Below are positions 7,015 to 16,260 of a DNA stretch of 64,000 bases, one piece after another. The stretch lies in NCBI RefSeq assembly GCF_014648495.1, contig NZ_BMRF01000014.1:1-64000 (forward strand), in the 5' to 3' direction. The stretch is from Actinomadura cremea (GTDB lineage: Bacteria > Actinomycetota > Actinomycetes > Streptosporangiales > Streptosporangiaceae). Position 1 is the stretch's first letter; each line of letters begins with the position of its first letter. The notes under the pieces are model-generated. The model was not told where the DNA came from. It saw only the letters and a list, made by a program, of their open reading frames with translations, and made no database searches. Position numbers and translations under genes: made by a program.

Positions 7015-7347
7015 TCACACCGCGCCGTCGTCCTCGTCGCGCCGCAGCTCCTCCTCGATGGGCGGCCGCTCGGTGTCGCGCATGTGCTCGGCCAGTCCGG
7101 GCTTGTTGTGGTGGTGGCGCTGGTAGTCCTGTTCCGCCGGGCTGCGCCCGGTGTCGGGTTCCAGCGGGACCGAGCGCATGACCTCGGCGACGCTGTCGTA
7201 GGTGCCGAGCGGCAGCGCGGCGAGCGCCCGCTCGGCGTCCGTCCGCGGGCTCCTGGTGTGCGCGTGCTCGACGATCCGCTCCTTGGTCGCCGGGAACGGG
7301 AGGTCCCCGAGCAACTCCTCGATCCGGCCGGTGTCGGCGATCCGCAT
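7015..7347 (-). CDS. DUF2795 domain protein
   Basis: The 110-residue hydrophilic protein has a typical DUF2795 segment (about residues 10-60): LPFPATKERIVEHA followed by ALAALPLGTYDSVAEVM. The family is frequent in actinobacteria and has no established function. The C-terminal half is charged and probably disordered. The ATG sits 5 nt after a perfect AGGAGG. It is transcribed divergently from another small hydrophilic gene, with 189 bp between them. Confidence 0.8.
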   Translation of the reverse strand: MRIADTGRIEELLGDLPFPATKERIVEHAHTRSPRTDAERALAALPLGTYDSVAEVMRSVPLEPDTGRSPAEQDYQRHHHNKPGLAEHMRDTERPPIEEELRRDEDDGAV

Positions 7348-7428
7348 ATCGTCACCTCCTGGCGCGGCCTCTGGCCGCGAGACCTGCGGGCTGCCCGCCA
7401 CACCGCCGCCCAAACGACCGCGTACCCG

Positions 7429-7453
7429 GTTGACCTGCGGGTTCGGCGGGTAG
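7429..7453 (+). promoter_or_regulatory. Possible SigB/SigF-type promoter
   Basis: GTTG, a 15-bp spacer and GGGTAG resemble the GTTT-N15-GGGTAT consensus of actinomycete stress sigma factors. The hit lies about 85 bp upstream of the small gene starting at 7537. Single short matches are weak evidence in a GC-rich genome. Confidence 0.25.
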
Positions 7454-7536
7454 GGAGGGCGCCTGCGCGGACGGCCCGGCGGCCGGACGCGCACACGGAC
7501 CGACGGTCGGAGGCGGCCACACGGAGGTGACATCGC

Positions 7537-7791
7537 ATGTCCGGCAAGAAGATGGAGGGCGACGAGACCCAGCGTCGCGCGAAGGCGCGGGAGGCGAGGG
7601 AGTCCGGGTCCACGCCGAGCGCCGAGAAGGTGACGACCGGGGCGTCGAAGCAGGATCACACGCGTCCCAAGCAGGAGCCCCACCATCACGTGGAGCGGCT
7701 GGAGGACATCCACAAGGGCAAGCAGCAGGACGAGTCGCCGGCGCCGAAGCCCGGCTACGGTGTCCCCGCGTCGAAGCGGCACCGCGGCTGA
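7537..7791 (+). CDS. Small hydrophilic hypothetical protein
   Basis: The 84-residue product is almost entirely charged or polar (Lys, Glu, Gln, His, Ser), with no hydrophobic core and therefore probably disordered. It begins MSGKKMEGDETQRRAKAREA and contains a HHHVERLEDIHKGKQQ segment. A CGGAGGTGA site lies 5 nt before the ATG. I do not recognise the family. The composition recalls stress-related disordered proteins, which is a compositional impression only. Confidence 0.6.
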   Translation: MSGKKMEGDETQRRAKAREARESGSTPSAEKVTTGASKQDHTRPKQEPHHHVERLEDIHKGKQQDESPAPKPGYGVPASKRHRG

Positions 7792-7893
7792 CCCGCGGAC
7801 ACGCCGCCGGCCGTGGTGCATCGGTCCGTGTGTCATGGGTCGAGGAGACACACGATCATGAACCATTCTCATATGGGCCGTCGCCCCCGACTA

Positions 7894-7911
7894 CGATGAG
7901 CGCGTTCATCG
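7894..7911. promoter_or_regulatory. Inverted repeat before the MerR-type regulator gene
   Basis: CGATGA-GCGCGT-TCATCG is a perfect 6+6 dyad ending 22 bp before the regulator's ATG. It could be an autoregulatory operator. No promoter hexamers are clear around it. Confidence 0.3.
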
Positions 7912-7933
7912 GGGCGGACGAAGAGACGACGGC

Positions 7934-8746
7934 ATGACCGAGTACCGAATCGACGACCTGGCGCGCGCCGCGGGGACCACGGTGCGGCACATCCGCGGCT
8001 TCCAGGAGCGCGGCCTGCTGCCGCCGCCGCGGATGCGGGGCCGGGTCGGCTACTACGACGACTCGCACCTGGCCCGGATCGACCTCGTCGGCCGTCTCAA
8101 GGAGCGCGGCTACACCCTGACGAGCATCGCGGAGCTGCTGGCGGCCTGGGAACGCGGCCACGACCTCGGTGACCTGCTCGGCCTGGAGCGGGTCGTCCAC
8201 GACCCGTGGCCGGACGAGACGCCCGTCCGGATGACGCTGCCGGAGGTCGTGCGGCGGTACTACCCGGACACGCCCGACGAGGCGCTCGCCGGGCGGCGCC
8301 CCGAGGACTTCCCCATGCTGCGGCGCGCCGAGGAGCTGGAGTTCATCCGCTGGACGGGCGACCGCTACGAGGTCCCGAGCCCCCGGCTGTTCGAGGTCGG
8401 CGCCGAGATGGTCGCCGCCGGGATCCGGCTGAACGCGGTCTTCGAGATCGCCGGGGAGCTGCGCCGGGACGTCGACGCCATCGCGCGCCGCTTCGTCGGC
8501 CTGACGGTCGATCACCTCGGGCTGGAGGACGCCGCGTGCGGTGCCTCCACGCGGGACTTCGGCGAGATCGCCGAACTGATCCGGCGGCTGCGGCCGCTCG
8601 GCGTCCGATCGGTGCAGGGGCTGCTGGCCCGGTCGCTGCACGCGGAGATCCAGGCCGAGTTCACCCGGCAGGTCGAGAGGGTGGGCCTGAGCGCCCGAGC
8701 GTACGGCGGCGGCGCCGCGCCGGGCGCCCCGGCGGCGGACGGCTAG
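7934..8746 (+). CDS. MerR-family transcriptional regulator
   Basis: The 270-residue protein has an N-terminal MerR DNA-binding domain (residues 4-70): YRIDDLARAAGTTVRHIRGF, then the wing segment RVGYYDDSHLARI. The C-terminal 200 residues are not a metal-binding MerR tail; no conserved cysteines are placed for Hg, Zn or Cu. They look like the alpha-helical effector domains of actinobacterial MerR-like regulators of unknown ligand. It stands alone on the plus strand, facing a convergent PucR gene. Confidence 0.82.
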   Translation: MTEYRIDDLARAAGTTVRHIRGFQERGLLPPPRMRGRVGYYDDSHLARIDLVGRLKERGYTLTSIAELLAAWERGHDLGDLLGLERVVHDPWPDETPVRMTLPEVVRRYYPDTPDEALAGRRPEDFPMLRRAEELEFIRWTGDRYEVPSPRLFEVGAEMVAAGIRLNAVFEIAGELRRDVDAIARRFVGLTVDHLGLEDAACGASTRDFGEIAELIRRLRPLGVRSVQGLLARSLHAEIQAEFTRQVERVGLSARAYGGGAAPGAPAADG

Positions 8747-8806
8747 CGCCGCCCGGCGCACTCGGGCCCGGTCCTCAACGCGGGTCCGGCGCACGCGGTC
8801 CGGTCC

Positions 8807-10021
8807 TCACGCGGGCCCGGTGAACGCCTCGTCCCCGAGGGCGAGCCACAGCCGCAGCGCCATCAGCAGTTCCACGTGCAGCGACGGATCGTGGACGACC
8901 CCGCCGAACAGCTCGTCGAGCCTGCGGAGGCGGTGCCGGACCGTCTGCGGATGGACCCCCAGGCGTTCGGCGGCCGCCGAGGCGTTGAAACCGCACTCCA
9001 GGGCGGCCTGCAGGGTGAGCGCGTAGCCGCGGCGGCGGCCCGGCCGCAGCTCCAGCAGCGGCCGGAGCCGGCGCCGTGCGACGTGTTCGACGAGGTCGCG
9101 GTGGTGCAGCACGACCAGCGTGGGAACGTGGTCGGCCGCCAGGACGGGCCCGCCGCCGGGGACGACCCCGCGGGCGGCCAGGTCGAGCGTCCGCCGGGCC
9201 CACACGAGCGAGCGGCCGAGCGCGGTGACGTCCACGACCGGTCCGACGGCCATCCGCCGCCCGGTGCGGCGCAGCCCGTCGAGGACGGCGGGGTCGTCGG
9301 GCACGATCAGGCAGGGTTCGGCGCGGTGCGTGCCGTCGAGGACGCCCGGAGGCGGCGGCCCCGCCGTCTCCCCCGGCGGGAGCGCGACGGCGGCGGCGCG
9401 GCGGGGCGGCGTCCAGCGCGCCTCGCGGGCGAGGAGCGCGAGGCGGCGGGGGTCCGGCCCCGGCTCCGCGAGCAGCGCCTCCAGCAGGTCGCGGCGGCGG
9501 CGCCGGAGCAGCCCGGCGGGGTCGCCGGCCGCGTCGGCGCGCCCCTGCGCGGCGGCGGTGGTGAGCCGGTTCAGGTAGAGGAAGAGGTCGCCGACGACCT
9601 CGCAGTACGAGTGCCCGGCGCCCGGCGCGCCGGCCGCCGGTTCCGCGGCGTCCAGCCCGTCGAGGACGCGCGCGAGGTGCCCGACGGCGACGCGGACGCC
9701 CACGTTGACGCCGTGCTGCCATGCCGCGACGCCCCGGCCCTCGTGCTCTTCGGCGGCGCCCACCCGGCGGAAGAACGCCAGGAGCGACGGGTCGGGGTCG
9801 CCGGGCCGCTCGACCAGATCGACGAACCCGCCGAGCGCGCAGCCGACGACGAGTTCGAGCGCGTCGCCGCAGCGCGGGCCGGCGTAGTCGGGGACCTCCC
9901 GCCGGATCTCCGCGATCACCTCGGCGGCGATCGCGGGCAGCGCCCGGCGCATCGCGCCGGCGAGGCGGGCGGACGGGTCGGGGTCGAGGTTCGTGGCGAT
10001 GACGTCGCCGAGAGCGCCCAT
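8807..10021 (-). CDS. PucR/CdaR-family helix-turn-helix regulator
   Basis: The 404-residue protein ends in a PucR-type C-terminal HTH: a run beginning TLQAALECGFNASAAAERLG, then VHPQTVRHRLRRLDELFG (about 335-375). The N-terminal and central parts are a helical sensor and a GGDEF-like regulatory region common in this family. I chose the ATG at 10021 because GGGAGG lies 9 nt upstream; an in-frame ATG 13 codons earlier has no site. It is divergent from the alcohol dehydrogenase gene across 190 bp, so that gene is a plausible target. Confidence 0.85.
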   Translation of the reverse strand: MGALGDVIATNLDPDPSARLAGAMRRALPAIAAEVIAEIRREVPDYAGPRCGDALELVVGCALGGFVDLVERPGDPDPSLLAFFRRVGAAEEHEGRGVAAWQHGVNVGVRVAVGHLARVLDGLDAAEPAAGAPGAGHSYCEVVGDLFLYLNRLTTAAAQGRADAAGDPAGLLRRRRRDLLEALLAEPGPDPRRLALLAREARWTPPRRAAAVALPPGETAGPPPPGVLDGTHRAEPCLIVPDDPAVLDGLRRTGRRMAVGPVVDVTALGRSLVWARRTLDLAARGVVPGGGPVLAADHVPTLVVLHHRDLVEHVARRRLRPLLELRPGRRRGYALTLQAALECGFNASAAAERLGVHPQTVRHRLRRLDELFGGVVHDPSLHVELLMALRLWLALGDEAFTGPA

Positions 10022-10211
10022 CGTGCCGTCCCTCCCGGCGGCCGCCGGGACGGTCACCATGTCGCGGAACTATGTACCGCAAATCGACGGCACAATCGTG
10101 TACGGCTCGTTGCCGAGTGTCAATAGATGGCGCCGCCGGTATCCGTTATCGCACGTTTCGCCCTGTCGGGCGGGGTAGGGCCGTGCTGTACCCGCTCCTA
10201 GGAGGGTGACG

Positions 10212-11399
10212 ATGAAGGCTGTGACCTGGCACGGCAAGCGGGACGTCCGCGTCGAGGACGTCCCCGATCCGAAGCTCAAGGAATCCGACGACGCGATCAT
10301 CCGGGTGACCTCGTCCGGGATCTGCGGCTCGGACCTGCACCTGTACGAGGTCCTCGGCCCGTTCCTCACCGAAGGGGACATCCTGGGCCACGAGCCGATG
10401 GGGATCGTCGAGGAGACGGGTCCGGACGTGAAGCACGTCAAGCCCGGCGACCGCGTGGTCATCCCGTTCAACATCGCGTGCGGGCACTGCTACATGTGCG
10501 AGCGGAAGCTCTTCGCGCAGTGCGAGACCACCCAGGTCCGCGAGCAGGGCAGCGGCGCGGCGCTGTTCGGCTACACCCGGCTGTACGGGCAGGTGCCCGG
10601 CGGGCAGGCCGAGTACCTGCGGGTGCCGCAGGCCCACTTCGGCCCGATCAAGGTGCCGGAGGGGCCGCCGGACGATCGGTTCGTGTACCTGTCGGACGTC
10701 CTGCCGACCTCGTGGCAGGCCGTCGAATGGGCGAACATCCCGCCGGAGGGATCGGTGGCCGTGCTCGGGCTCGGCCCGATCGGCCAGATGTGCGCGCGCA
10801 TTGCGCGGCACCACGGCCACCGGGTGATCGGCGTCGACGTCGTCCCCGAGCGGCTGGAGATGGCGCGGCGGCACGGCGTCGAGGTGATCGACTCCGCGGA
10901 CGCCGACGACGTCGCGGACGCGGTGCGGCAGCTCACCGGGGGCCGCGGGACCGACTCGGTGATCGACGCGGTCGGGATGGAGGCGCACGGCTCCCCCGGC
11001 GCGAAGATCGCGCAGGCGTTGACCGGGATGCTGCCCGGCAACACCGCCGCGCCGATCATGTCGCGCGTCGGGGTGGACCGGCTGGCGGCCCTCATGACCG
11101 CGATCGAGACCGTCCGCCGGGGCGGCACGATCTCGGTGATCGGCGTGTACGGCGGGATGACCGACCCGATGCCGATGCTGCGGATGTTCGACAAGGGCAT
11201 CGCGCTCCGGATGGGGCAGGCCCACGTCCGCGCGTGGATCGACGACCTGCTCCCGCTCGTCTCCGACGACGCCGACCCGCTGGGCGTGATGGACCTGGCG
11301 ACGCACCGCCTGCCGCTGCGGGAGGCGCCGGAGGCTTACGAGATGTTCCAGAAGAAGCGGGACGGCGCCATCAAGGTGCTGTTGCAGCCCGGCTCCTGA
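10212..11399 (+). CDS. Zinc-dependent alcohol dehydrogenase (formaldehyde dehydrogenase-like)
   Basis: This 395-residue medium-chain dehydrogenase has catalytic zinc ligands in SGICGSDLH and GHEPMG, a structural zinc lobe with four cysteines (IACGHCYMCERKLFAQCE) and a Rossmann nucleotide motif VLGLGPIGQM. The long insertion and overall length resemble glutathione-independent formaldehyde dehydrogenase and related enzymes; the true substrate is uncertain. A perfect AGGAGG sits 6 nt before the ATG. Its 3' end overlaps the convergent MFS gene by 29 bp. Confidence 0.88.
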   Translation: MKAVTWHGKRDVRVEDVPDPKLKESDDAIIRVTSSGICGSDLHLYEVLGPFLTEGDILGHEPMGIVEETGPDVKHVKPGDRVVIPFNIACGHCYMCERKLFAQCETTQVREQGSGAALFGYTRLYGQVPGGQAEYLRVPQAHFGPIKVPEGPPDDRFVYLSDVLPTSWQAVEWANIPPEGSVAVLGLGPIGQMCARIARHHGHRVIGVDVVPERLEMARRHGVEVIDSADADDVADAVRQLTGGRGTDSVIDAVGMEAHGSPGAKIAQALTGMLPGNTAAPIMSRVGVDRLAALMTAIETVRRGGTISVIGVYGGMTDPMPMLRMFDKGIALRMGQAHVRAWIDDLLPLVSDDADPLGVMDLATHRLPLREAPEAYEMFQKKRDGAIKVLLQPGS

Positions 11400-12921
11400 C
11401 CGTCGGCCGGACGGGCGGCCGTCCGGACGGCAGGAACGCGGCGAGCACGATCCCGAGCGCGACCACGCCGGTCGCGATGAGGAACGAGATCCGGAACCCG
11501 GTCATGTCGGGCACGGCCGAGCCGTGGAAGGAGATCGTGTTGCGCGCGAGGATGGCGCCCAGCACCGCGCTGGACACCGAGGTGCCGATCGAGCGCATCA
11601 GCGTGTTCACCCCGTTGGCGGCGCCCGTCTCCGAGGTCGGCACCGCGCCCATGATCAGGGTGGGCAGCGCCGAGTAGGCGAGGCCGATGCCGCCGCCCAC
11701 GAGCGTGCTGATCAGCGCGACCTGCCAGACCGCGTTCATCAGGCCCTGCGCCGCCGCGTACGCGCCGCCGATGACCAGCAGCCCCAGGATGAGGGACGTC
11801 TTGGGGCCGCGCGCGGCCGAGATGCGGGCCGACAGCGGGGAGACGAGCATCATCGCGATGCCCATCGGCGCGACGGCCAGGCCCGCGACGATGAGCGTCT
11901 GGCCGAGGCCGTAGCCGGTCGACGTCGGCAGCTCCAGCAGCTGCGGAAGCACCAGCGACATGGCGTAGAAGGAGACGCCGAGGGTGATCGCGGTCAGGTT
12001 CGTCAGCAGCACCTGGCGGCGGGCGGTGGCGCGCAGGTCGATCAGGGGCTCGCGCAGCCGCAGTTCCAGGACGCCCCACAGCACGAGGATCGCGATCCCG
12101 GTGGCGGCGAGCCCGAGCGTCGCGGGGCTCGTCCAGCCCCATTCGGAGCCCTTGGTGACGGGCAGCAGCAGCGCCAGCAGCCCGGCCGACAGTCCGAGCG
12201 CGCCGGCGACGTCGAATCGGCCGCCGGACCGCACCGGGGACTCGGGGACCAGCAGCAGGACGAGCGCGAAGGACACCGCGCCGAGCGCGGCGGCGCCGTA
12301 GAACAGCACGTGCCAGCTGTGGTTCTGCGCGACGTAGGCCGACAGCGGCAGGCCCAGCGCGCCGCCGACGCCGAGCGAGGAGCTCATCAGCGCCAGCGCC
12401 CCGCCGAGCCGCTCCCTGGGGAGCCGGTCGCGCATCAGGCTGATGCCGAGCGGGATGGCGCCCATCGCGAACCCCTGGATCGCGCGGCCCGCGACCACGA
12501 CCATCAACTCGGAGCTGACGGCGGCCACCAGCGAACCGGCGATGACGGCGGAGATGCTCACGAGGATCATCCGGCGCTTGCCGTACATGTCGCCGAGCCG
12601 TCCCATGATCGGGGTGGCGACGGCGCCGGTCAGCAGGGTGGCCGTCATCGCCCAGGTGGCGTTGGCGATGGACGTGTCCAGCAGTTGCGGCAGGCGGCCG
12701 ATGACGGGGATGAGCAGCGTCTGCATCAGCGCGACGACGATCCCGGCGAACGCCAGCACGGCGATCAGCACGCCGCCGCCCCGCTCCGGGACGGGTTCGG
12801 CGAGTCCGGCGGCGGGACCGGCGACGCGGTCGCCGGCGGGGCCGCCCACGCGGTCGCCGGGGAGATCGTCGGGGATCACGGCCGCGTCCGGATGCCGGGG
12901 CATGGCGGGATCGAGGGACAC
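11371..12921 (-). CDS. MFS multidrug exporter, DHA2 type
   Basis: The 516-residue protein has a hydrophilic N-terminal 50 residues and then about 14 hydrophobic segments, the DHA2 (14-TMS) layout. Motif A is visible as GRLGDMYGKRR, and motif C-like GVGGALGLPLSAYV follows in helix 5. Such transporters export drugs or dyes by proton antiport. The GTG start is preceded by GGAGG with 9-nt spacing. The last nine codons overlap the end of the convergent dehydrogenase gene. Confidence 0.88.
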   Translation of the reverse strand: MSLDPAMPRHPDAAVIPDDLPGDRVGGPAGDRVAGPAAGLAEPVPERGGGVLIAVLAFAGIVVALMQTLLIPVIGRLPQLLDTSIANATWAMTATLLTGAVATPIMGRLGDMYGKRRMILVSISAVIAGSLVAAVSSELMVVVAGRAIQGFAMGAIPLGISLMRDRLPRERLGGALALMSSSLGVGGALGLPLSAYVAQNHSWHVLFYGAAALGAVSFALVLLLVPESPVRSGGRFDVAGALGLSAGLLALLLPVTKGSEWGWTSPATLGLAATGIAILVLWGVLELRLREPLIDLRATARRQVLLTNLTAITLGVSFYAMSLVLPQLLELPTSTGYGLGQTLIVAGLAVAPMGIAMMLVSPLSARISAARGPKTSLILGLLVIGGAYAAAQGLMNAVWQVALISTLVGGGIGLAYSALPTLIMGAVPTSETGAANGVNTLMRSIGTSVSSAVLGAILARNTISFHGSAVPDMTGFRISFLIATGVVALGIVLAAFLPSGRPPVRPTVRSRAATAP

Positions 12922-13062
12922 GTGTACACGCCTCCAGGGGGGAGCTCGGGGATCTGCATTGATCAAGCCCCGGCGACCCCCGTTTCATTCCCGGCGCCGC
13001 ATGCCCGGCACGACGGACACGACCTCCCCGGCACGGCGGACCCGGCGTCCCGGGCACGCGAA

Positions 13063-13104
13063 GGGCCCGGTGCGGTGCGCCCCCGAGCGCACCGCAGCGG
13101 GCCC
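13063..13104 (-). terminator. Hairpin terminator after katE
   Basis: A 17-bp stem (13063-13079 with 13088-13104) has one mismatch and an 8-nt loop, and begins 24 bp beyond the catalase stop. It lacks a U-tract, which is common for actinomycete terminators. It separates katE from the MFS gene downstream on the same strand. Confidence 0.7.
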
Positions 13105-13128
13105 CGTCCAGGGAGGGACGCCCCGCGC

Positions 13129-15231
13129 TCAGGCGGGCACGTGGCTCTTCTTGCGCGTCCAGTGCCGGTGCGCGGCGACGGCGTCGACGAACCTGGCGGC
13201 GAAGTCGCCGCCCTGCCCGCGCGTCGTGACGACGCCCTGGTCCACGACGCCGTTCCCGTCCGCGCCCTCGCCGGCGAACCGCACCCCGGTGATCCCGGCC
13301 CGCTCCAGCAGGCCGATGCCCTCGTCGAGCGCGCCGACCGCCTTGCAGTGGACGAACGCCTCGGCGACGAAGTGCACGGCGTCGCCGTCCTGCGACAGGG
13401 TGCGGACGCTCGCCTCGCCGCCGGGCACGAGCACGGCGTCGTACAGCACGGACGCCATCGTCGGCATCGCCTTGGTGACCTCGACCTGGCCGCCGTCGGC
13501 CGCCTGCACGAACCCGTCCTCGGCGGCGAGCACCTCGACGATCGCGCCCCGGTCGGTGAACGCGTCGCCGACCGCCGCGACGGCCGCGGAGTCGACGCCG
13601 TCGGCGACCAGCACGGCGATCTTGCGGCCCAGCACGGAGTCGCCCGGCGCGTTCGCCTGGCTCAGCGCGGGCGAGCTGCGGCCGTGGTTGGCGCTCGCGG
13701 CCGCGGCGGGCGGCTCCACCCCGATCCCCTTCGCCACCGCGACGGCGAGGTCGTGGTCGACGTGGTTGAGGTGGCCGACGACGCCTTCGCGGATGTACAT
13801 CTGCTCGCACTTGCCGAGCTCGAAGCGGAACGCGCCGACGATGTGCTCCTTCTCCCAGTCGGCCATGCTGTTCCAGAACAGCGTCGCCTGGGAGTAGTGG
13901 TCCTGGAAGCTGTCGCTCCGCTTGCGGATCTTGGCGCCGTCGACCCGCTCCTGGTAGTGGCTGAAGGAGCCCTCGCCGCCCACGACCGGGCAGCCGCCCG
14001 ACAGGCTGTTCTTGTGGTACGACGACCGGGCTCCGTTGATGTCCATCTGGTGGTAGCCGTCGCGGTGGTGGTTGCGGGCCGGCGCCACCGGCCGGTTCAC
14101 CGGGATCTGGGGGAAGTTCGGCCCGCCGAGCCGGATCAGCTGCGTGTCCAGGTAGGAGAACAGCCGCGCCTGCAGCAGCGGGTCGTTGCTGAAGTCGATA
14201 CCGGGCACGACGTTGGCGATGTGGAAGGCGACCTGCTCGGTCTCGGCGAAGAAGTTGTCGGGGTTGCGGTTCAGCGTGAGCCGCCCGACCGGCCGCACCG
14301 GCACCTCCTCCTCCGGGATGATCTTCGTGGCGTCGAGCAGGTCGAAGCCGAACTTGTGCTCGTCCTCGGCCGGGACGAGCTGCACGCCCAGCTCGTACTC
14401 GGGGAAGGCGCCGGCCTCGATGCGGTCCCACAGGTCGCGGCGGTTGAAGTCGGGGTCCTTTCCGCCGATCTTCTGGGTCTCGTCCCAGGCCAGGGAGTGC
14501 GTGCCGAGGATCGGCTTCCAGTGGAACTTCACGAACGTCGGACGTCCCTCGGCGTTGATCAGCCGGAACGTGTGGACGCCGAAGCCCTGCATCATCGCGT
14601 AGCTGCGCGGGATCGCCCGGTCCGACATCAGCCACATCATCATGTGCAGCGTCTCGGGCTGCAGTTGCACGAAGTCCCACAGCGTGTCGTGCGCCGACTG
14701 CGCCTGCGGGATCTCGCTCGACGGTTCGGGTTTCACCGCGTGCACGAAGTCGGGGAACTTGATGCCGTCCTGGATGAAGAAGACGGGCATGTTGTTGCCG
14801 ACGAGGTCGAAGTTCCCCTGCCGCGTGTAGAACTTGGTCGCGAAGCCGCGGACGTCCCGGACGGTGTCGGCCGAGCCGCGCGAACCGGCGACCGTCGAGA
14901 ACCGGACGAACACCGGCGTGGTGAGCGAGGTGTCGCACAGGAACTCGGCGGTGGTGAAGTCGCTGAGCGGATCGGTGACCCGGAACTGGCCGTAGGCGCC
15001 CGAGCCGCGCGCGTGCACGACCCGTTCCGGAATGCGCTCGTGGTCGAAATGCGTGATCTTCTCGCGGAGGTGGAAGTCCTCCAGCAGGCTGGGGCCGCGT
15101 TCGCCGACGGTGAGCGAGTTGTCGGTGTCGTCGACCGGGATTCCCTGGTCGGTCGTGAGCGGCGCCGCCTCCGGGCTCACCCGCCACTGTTCCAGCTGCT
15201 CCTGCTTTTCGTCGCGGCCGCCGTTGGCCAT
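13129..15231 (-). CDS. katE: Large-subunit catalase KatE (HPII type)
   Basis: The 700-residue monofunctional haem catalase degrades hydrogen peroxide. Active-site H73 (VVHARGSGAYG), N146 (GNNMPVFF) and the proximal haem ligand Y360 (RLFSYLDTQ) are all present. Residues from about 545 form the C-terminal DJ-1/class I glutamine amidotransferase-like domain found only in large-subunit catalases. AAGGAG precedes the ATG. The gene is divergent from the lsr2 pair across 287 bp and has its own terminator. Large catalases are typically stationary-phase enzymes in actinomycetes. Confidence 0.95.
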   Translation of the reverse strand: MANGGRDEKQEQLEQWRVSPEAAPLTTDQGIPVDDTDNSLTVGERGPSLLEDFHLREKITHFDHERIPERVVHARGSGAYGQFRVTDPLSDFTTAEFLCDTSLTTPVFVRFSTVAGSRGSADTVRDVRGFATKFYTRQGNFDLVGNNMPVFFIQDGIKFPDFVHAVKPEPSSEIPQAQSAHDTLWDFVQLQPETLHMMMWLMSDRAIPRSYAMMQGFGVHTFRLINAEGRPTFVKFHWKPILGTHSLAWDETQKIGGKDPDFNRRDLWDRIEAGAFPEYELGVQLVPAEDEHKFGFDLLDATKIIPEEEVPVRPVGRLTLNRNPDNFFAETEQVAFHIANVVPGIDFSNDPLLQARLFSYLDTQLIRLGGPNFPQIPVNRPVAPARNHHRDGYHQMDINGARSSYHKNSLSGGCPVVGGEGSFSHYQERVDGAKIRKRSDSFQDHYSQATLFWNSMADWEKEHIVGAFRFELGKCEQMYIREGVVGHLNHVDHDLAVAVAKGIGVEPPAAAASANHGRSSPALSQANAPGDSVLGRKIAVLVADGVDSAAVAAVGDAFTDRGAIVEVLAAEDGFVQAADGGQVEVTKAMPTMASVLYDAVLVPGGEASVRTLSQDGDAVHFVAEAFVHCKAVGALDEGIGLLERAGITGVRFAGEGADGNGVVDQGVVTTRGQGGDFAARFVDAVAAHRHWTRKKSHVPA

Positions 15232-15518
15232 GGTCGCTCCTTGTGACGCGCACGGGTGGACTCTCCGTGCTCGCCGCTACCCGACAGGAACGGCGACATG
15301 CCCGTCTTGACCGGAACTTTGGCGGCGCCCGGCCGTGCCGGGCGTTCCGGACCGGTAGGCGCGCGTCGCACCCGGGCGCCCCCGCGCGCGGGCGCCCGGC
15401 GGACGGGGCGATCGGTCGCCTTTTCCGTGTCGCCGCGCGGCGCGAGGACGTGTCAGGTCCGGGAATCCGCTACGGTCATGGACGCCGCGTTGGCGAGGGG
15501 AAGGAACACGGAGCACAC

Positions 15519-15875
15519 ATGGCCGAGAAGGTCATTCGGGTGGACGACATGGACGGATCCGAAGGATCCGATGTCGACAAGCGGGACTTCGAAGTCCTGG
15601 GTCGTACGTTCACGATCGACTTGAGCGACGACAACTACAAGCGCCTGAACGAGTTGCTGGACGGCCTCGCGCCGTTCATCGAGAACGCCGCCGAGGTCAA
15701 GGCCGCGGGGAAGGGGCGCAAGTCCCGGACCGCGAAGATCAAGGGCTACACGAACGCGGATGTGCGCTCGTGGGCATTGCGAGAGAGCGTCGAAGTCTCC
15801 GAGCGTGGCAAGATATCCGATGAGGTCTATGCTGCATTCATCGAGGCTCATCCGGACGCGAAGCCGGACGCATAG
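15519..15875 (+). CDS. Lsr2-like protein with RGK in place of RGR
   Basis: This 118-residue protein has the Lsr2 layout: an N-terminal beta-rich dimerisation domain (VIRVDDMDGSEG..., FTIDLSDDNYKRLNELL), a basic linker (GKGRKSRTAKIKG) and a C-terminal helical DNA-binding domain (NADVRSWALRE...). In Lsr2 a loop arginine-glycine-arginine inserts in the AT minor groove; here it reads SERGKIS (R96-G97-K98). It precedes a canonical lsr2 by 15 bp. I infer a divergent paralogue that may heterodimerise with its neighbour or bind DNA differently. Confidence 0.85.
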   Translation: MAEKVIRVDDMDGSEGSDVDKRDFEVLGRTFTIDLSDDNYKRLNELLDGLAPFIENAAEVKAAGKGRKSRTAKIKGYTNADVRSWALRESVEVSERGKISDEVYAAFIEAHPDAKPDA

Positions 15876-15890
15876 TTAGGGAGTCCCCGC

Positions 15891-16220
15891 ATGGCACAGA
15901 AGGTCGAAGTCCTGCTCGTGGACGACATCGACGGCGGAGAGGCCGACGAGACCGTCAGCTTTTCCCTCGATGGGACCACGTACGAGATCGACCTGAGCAA
16001 GAAGAACGCCGACAAGCTCCGCGCGGGCTTGGAGCCGTTCGTGGCGGGCGCCCGCAAGGCGCGCAAGACGACCGGCCGTTCGGGCCGCGGCACCCGTACG
16101 GCGAACAGCCGTGAGCGCTCCGCCGAGATTCGCGAGTGGGCGAAGAACCGGGGCATCAAGGTCAATGAGCGGGGCCGTATCCCCGCCCACGTGATCGAGA
16201 AGTACGAGGCCGCGCACTAG
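15891..16220 (+). CDS. lsr2: Nucleoid-associated protein Lsr2
   Basis: The 109-residue protein is a canonical Lsr2, the H-NS-like silencer of AT-rich and foreign DNA in actinobacteria. The N-terminal dimerisation domain ([35 protein letters not shown]) is followed by a basic linker and the DNA-binding domain with NERGRIP, where R94-G95-R96 is the AT-hook-like motif. AGGGAG lies upstream. It shares an operon with the RGK paralogue and is followed by a strong hairpin. Confidence 0.95.
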   Translation: MAQKVEVLLVDDIDGGEADETVSFSLDGTTYEIDLSKKNADKLRAGLEPFVAGARKARKTTGRSGRGTRTANSRERSAEIREWAKNRGIKVNERGRIPAHVIEKYEAAH

Positions 16221-16260
16221 CGCGGGCGCCGCGCACCGCGGCGGCGTTCGGTGCCTTCTC

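Noticed and set aside
10022..10211. Palindromic operator in the pucR/alcohol dehydrogenase gap
   Set aside because: Partial repeats of GTACGG/CCGTAC type exist, but no clean dyad or well-spaced promoter could be defended.
11336..15253. Very long open frame of about 1300 codons on the minus strand across katE and the MFS gene
   Set aside because: It is the out-of-frame shadow of two well-supported genes in GC-rich DNA; its translation is Arg/Pro/Ala-rich with no domain.
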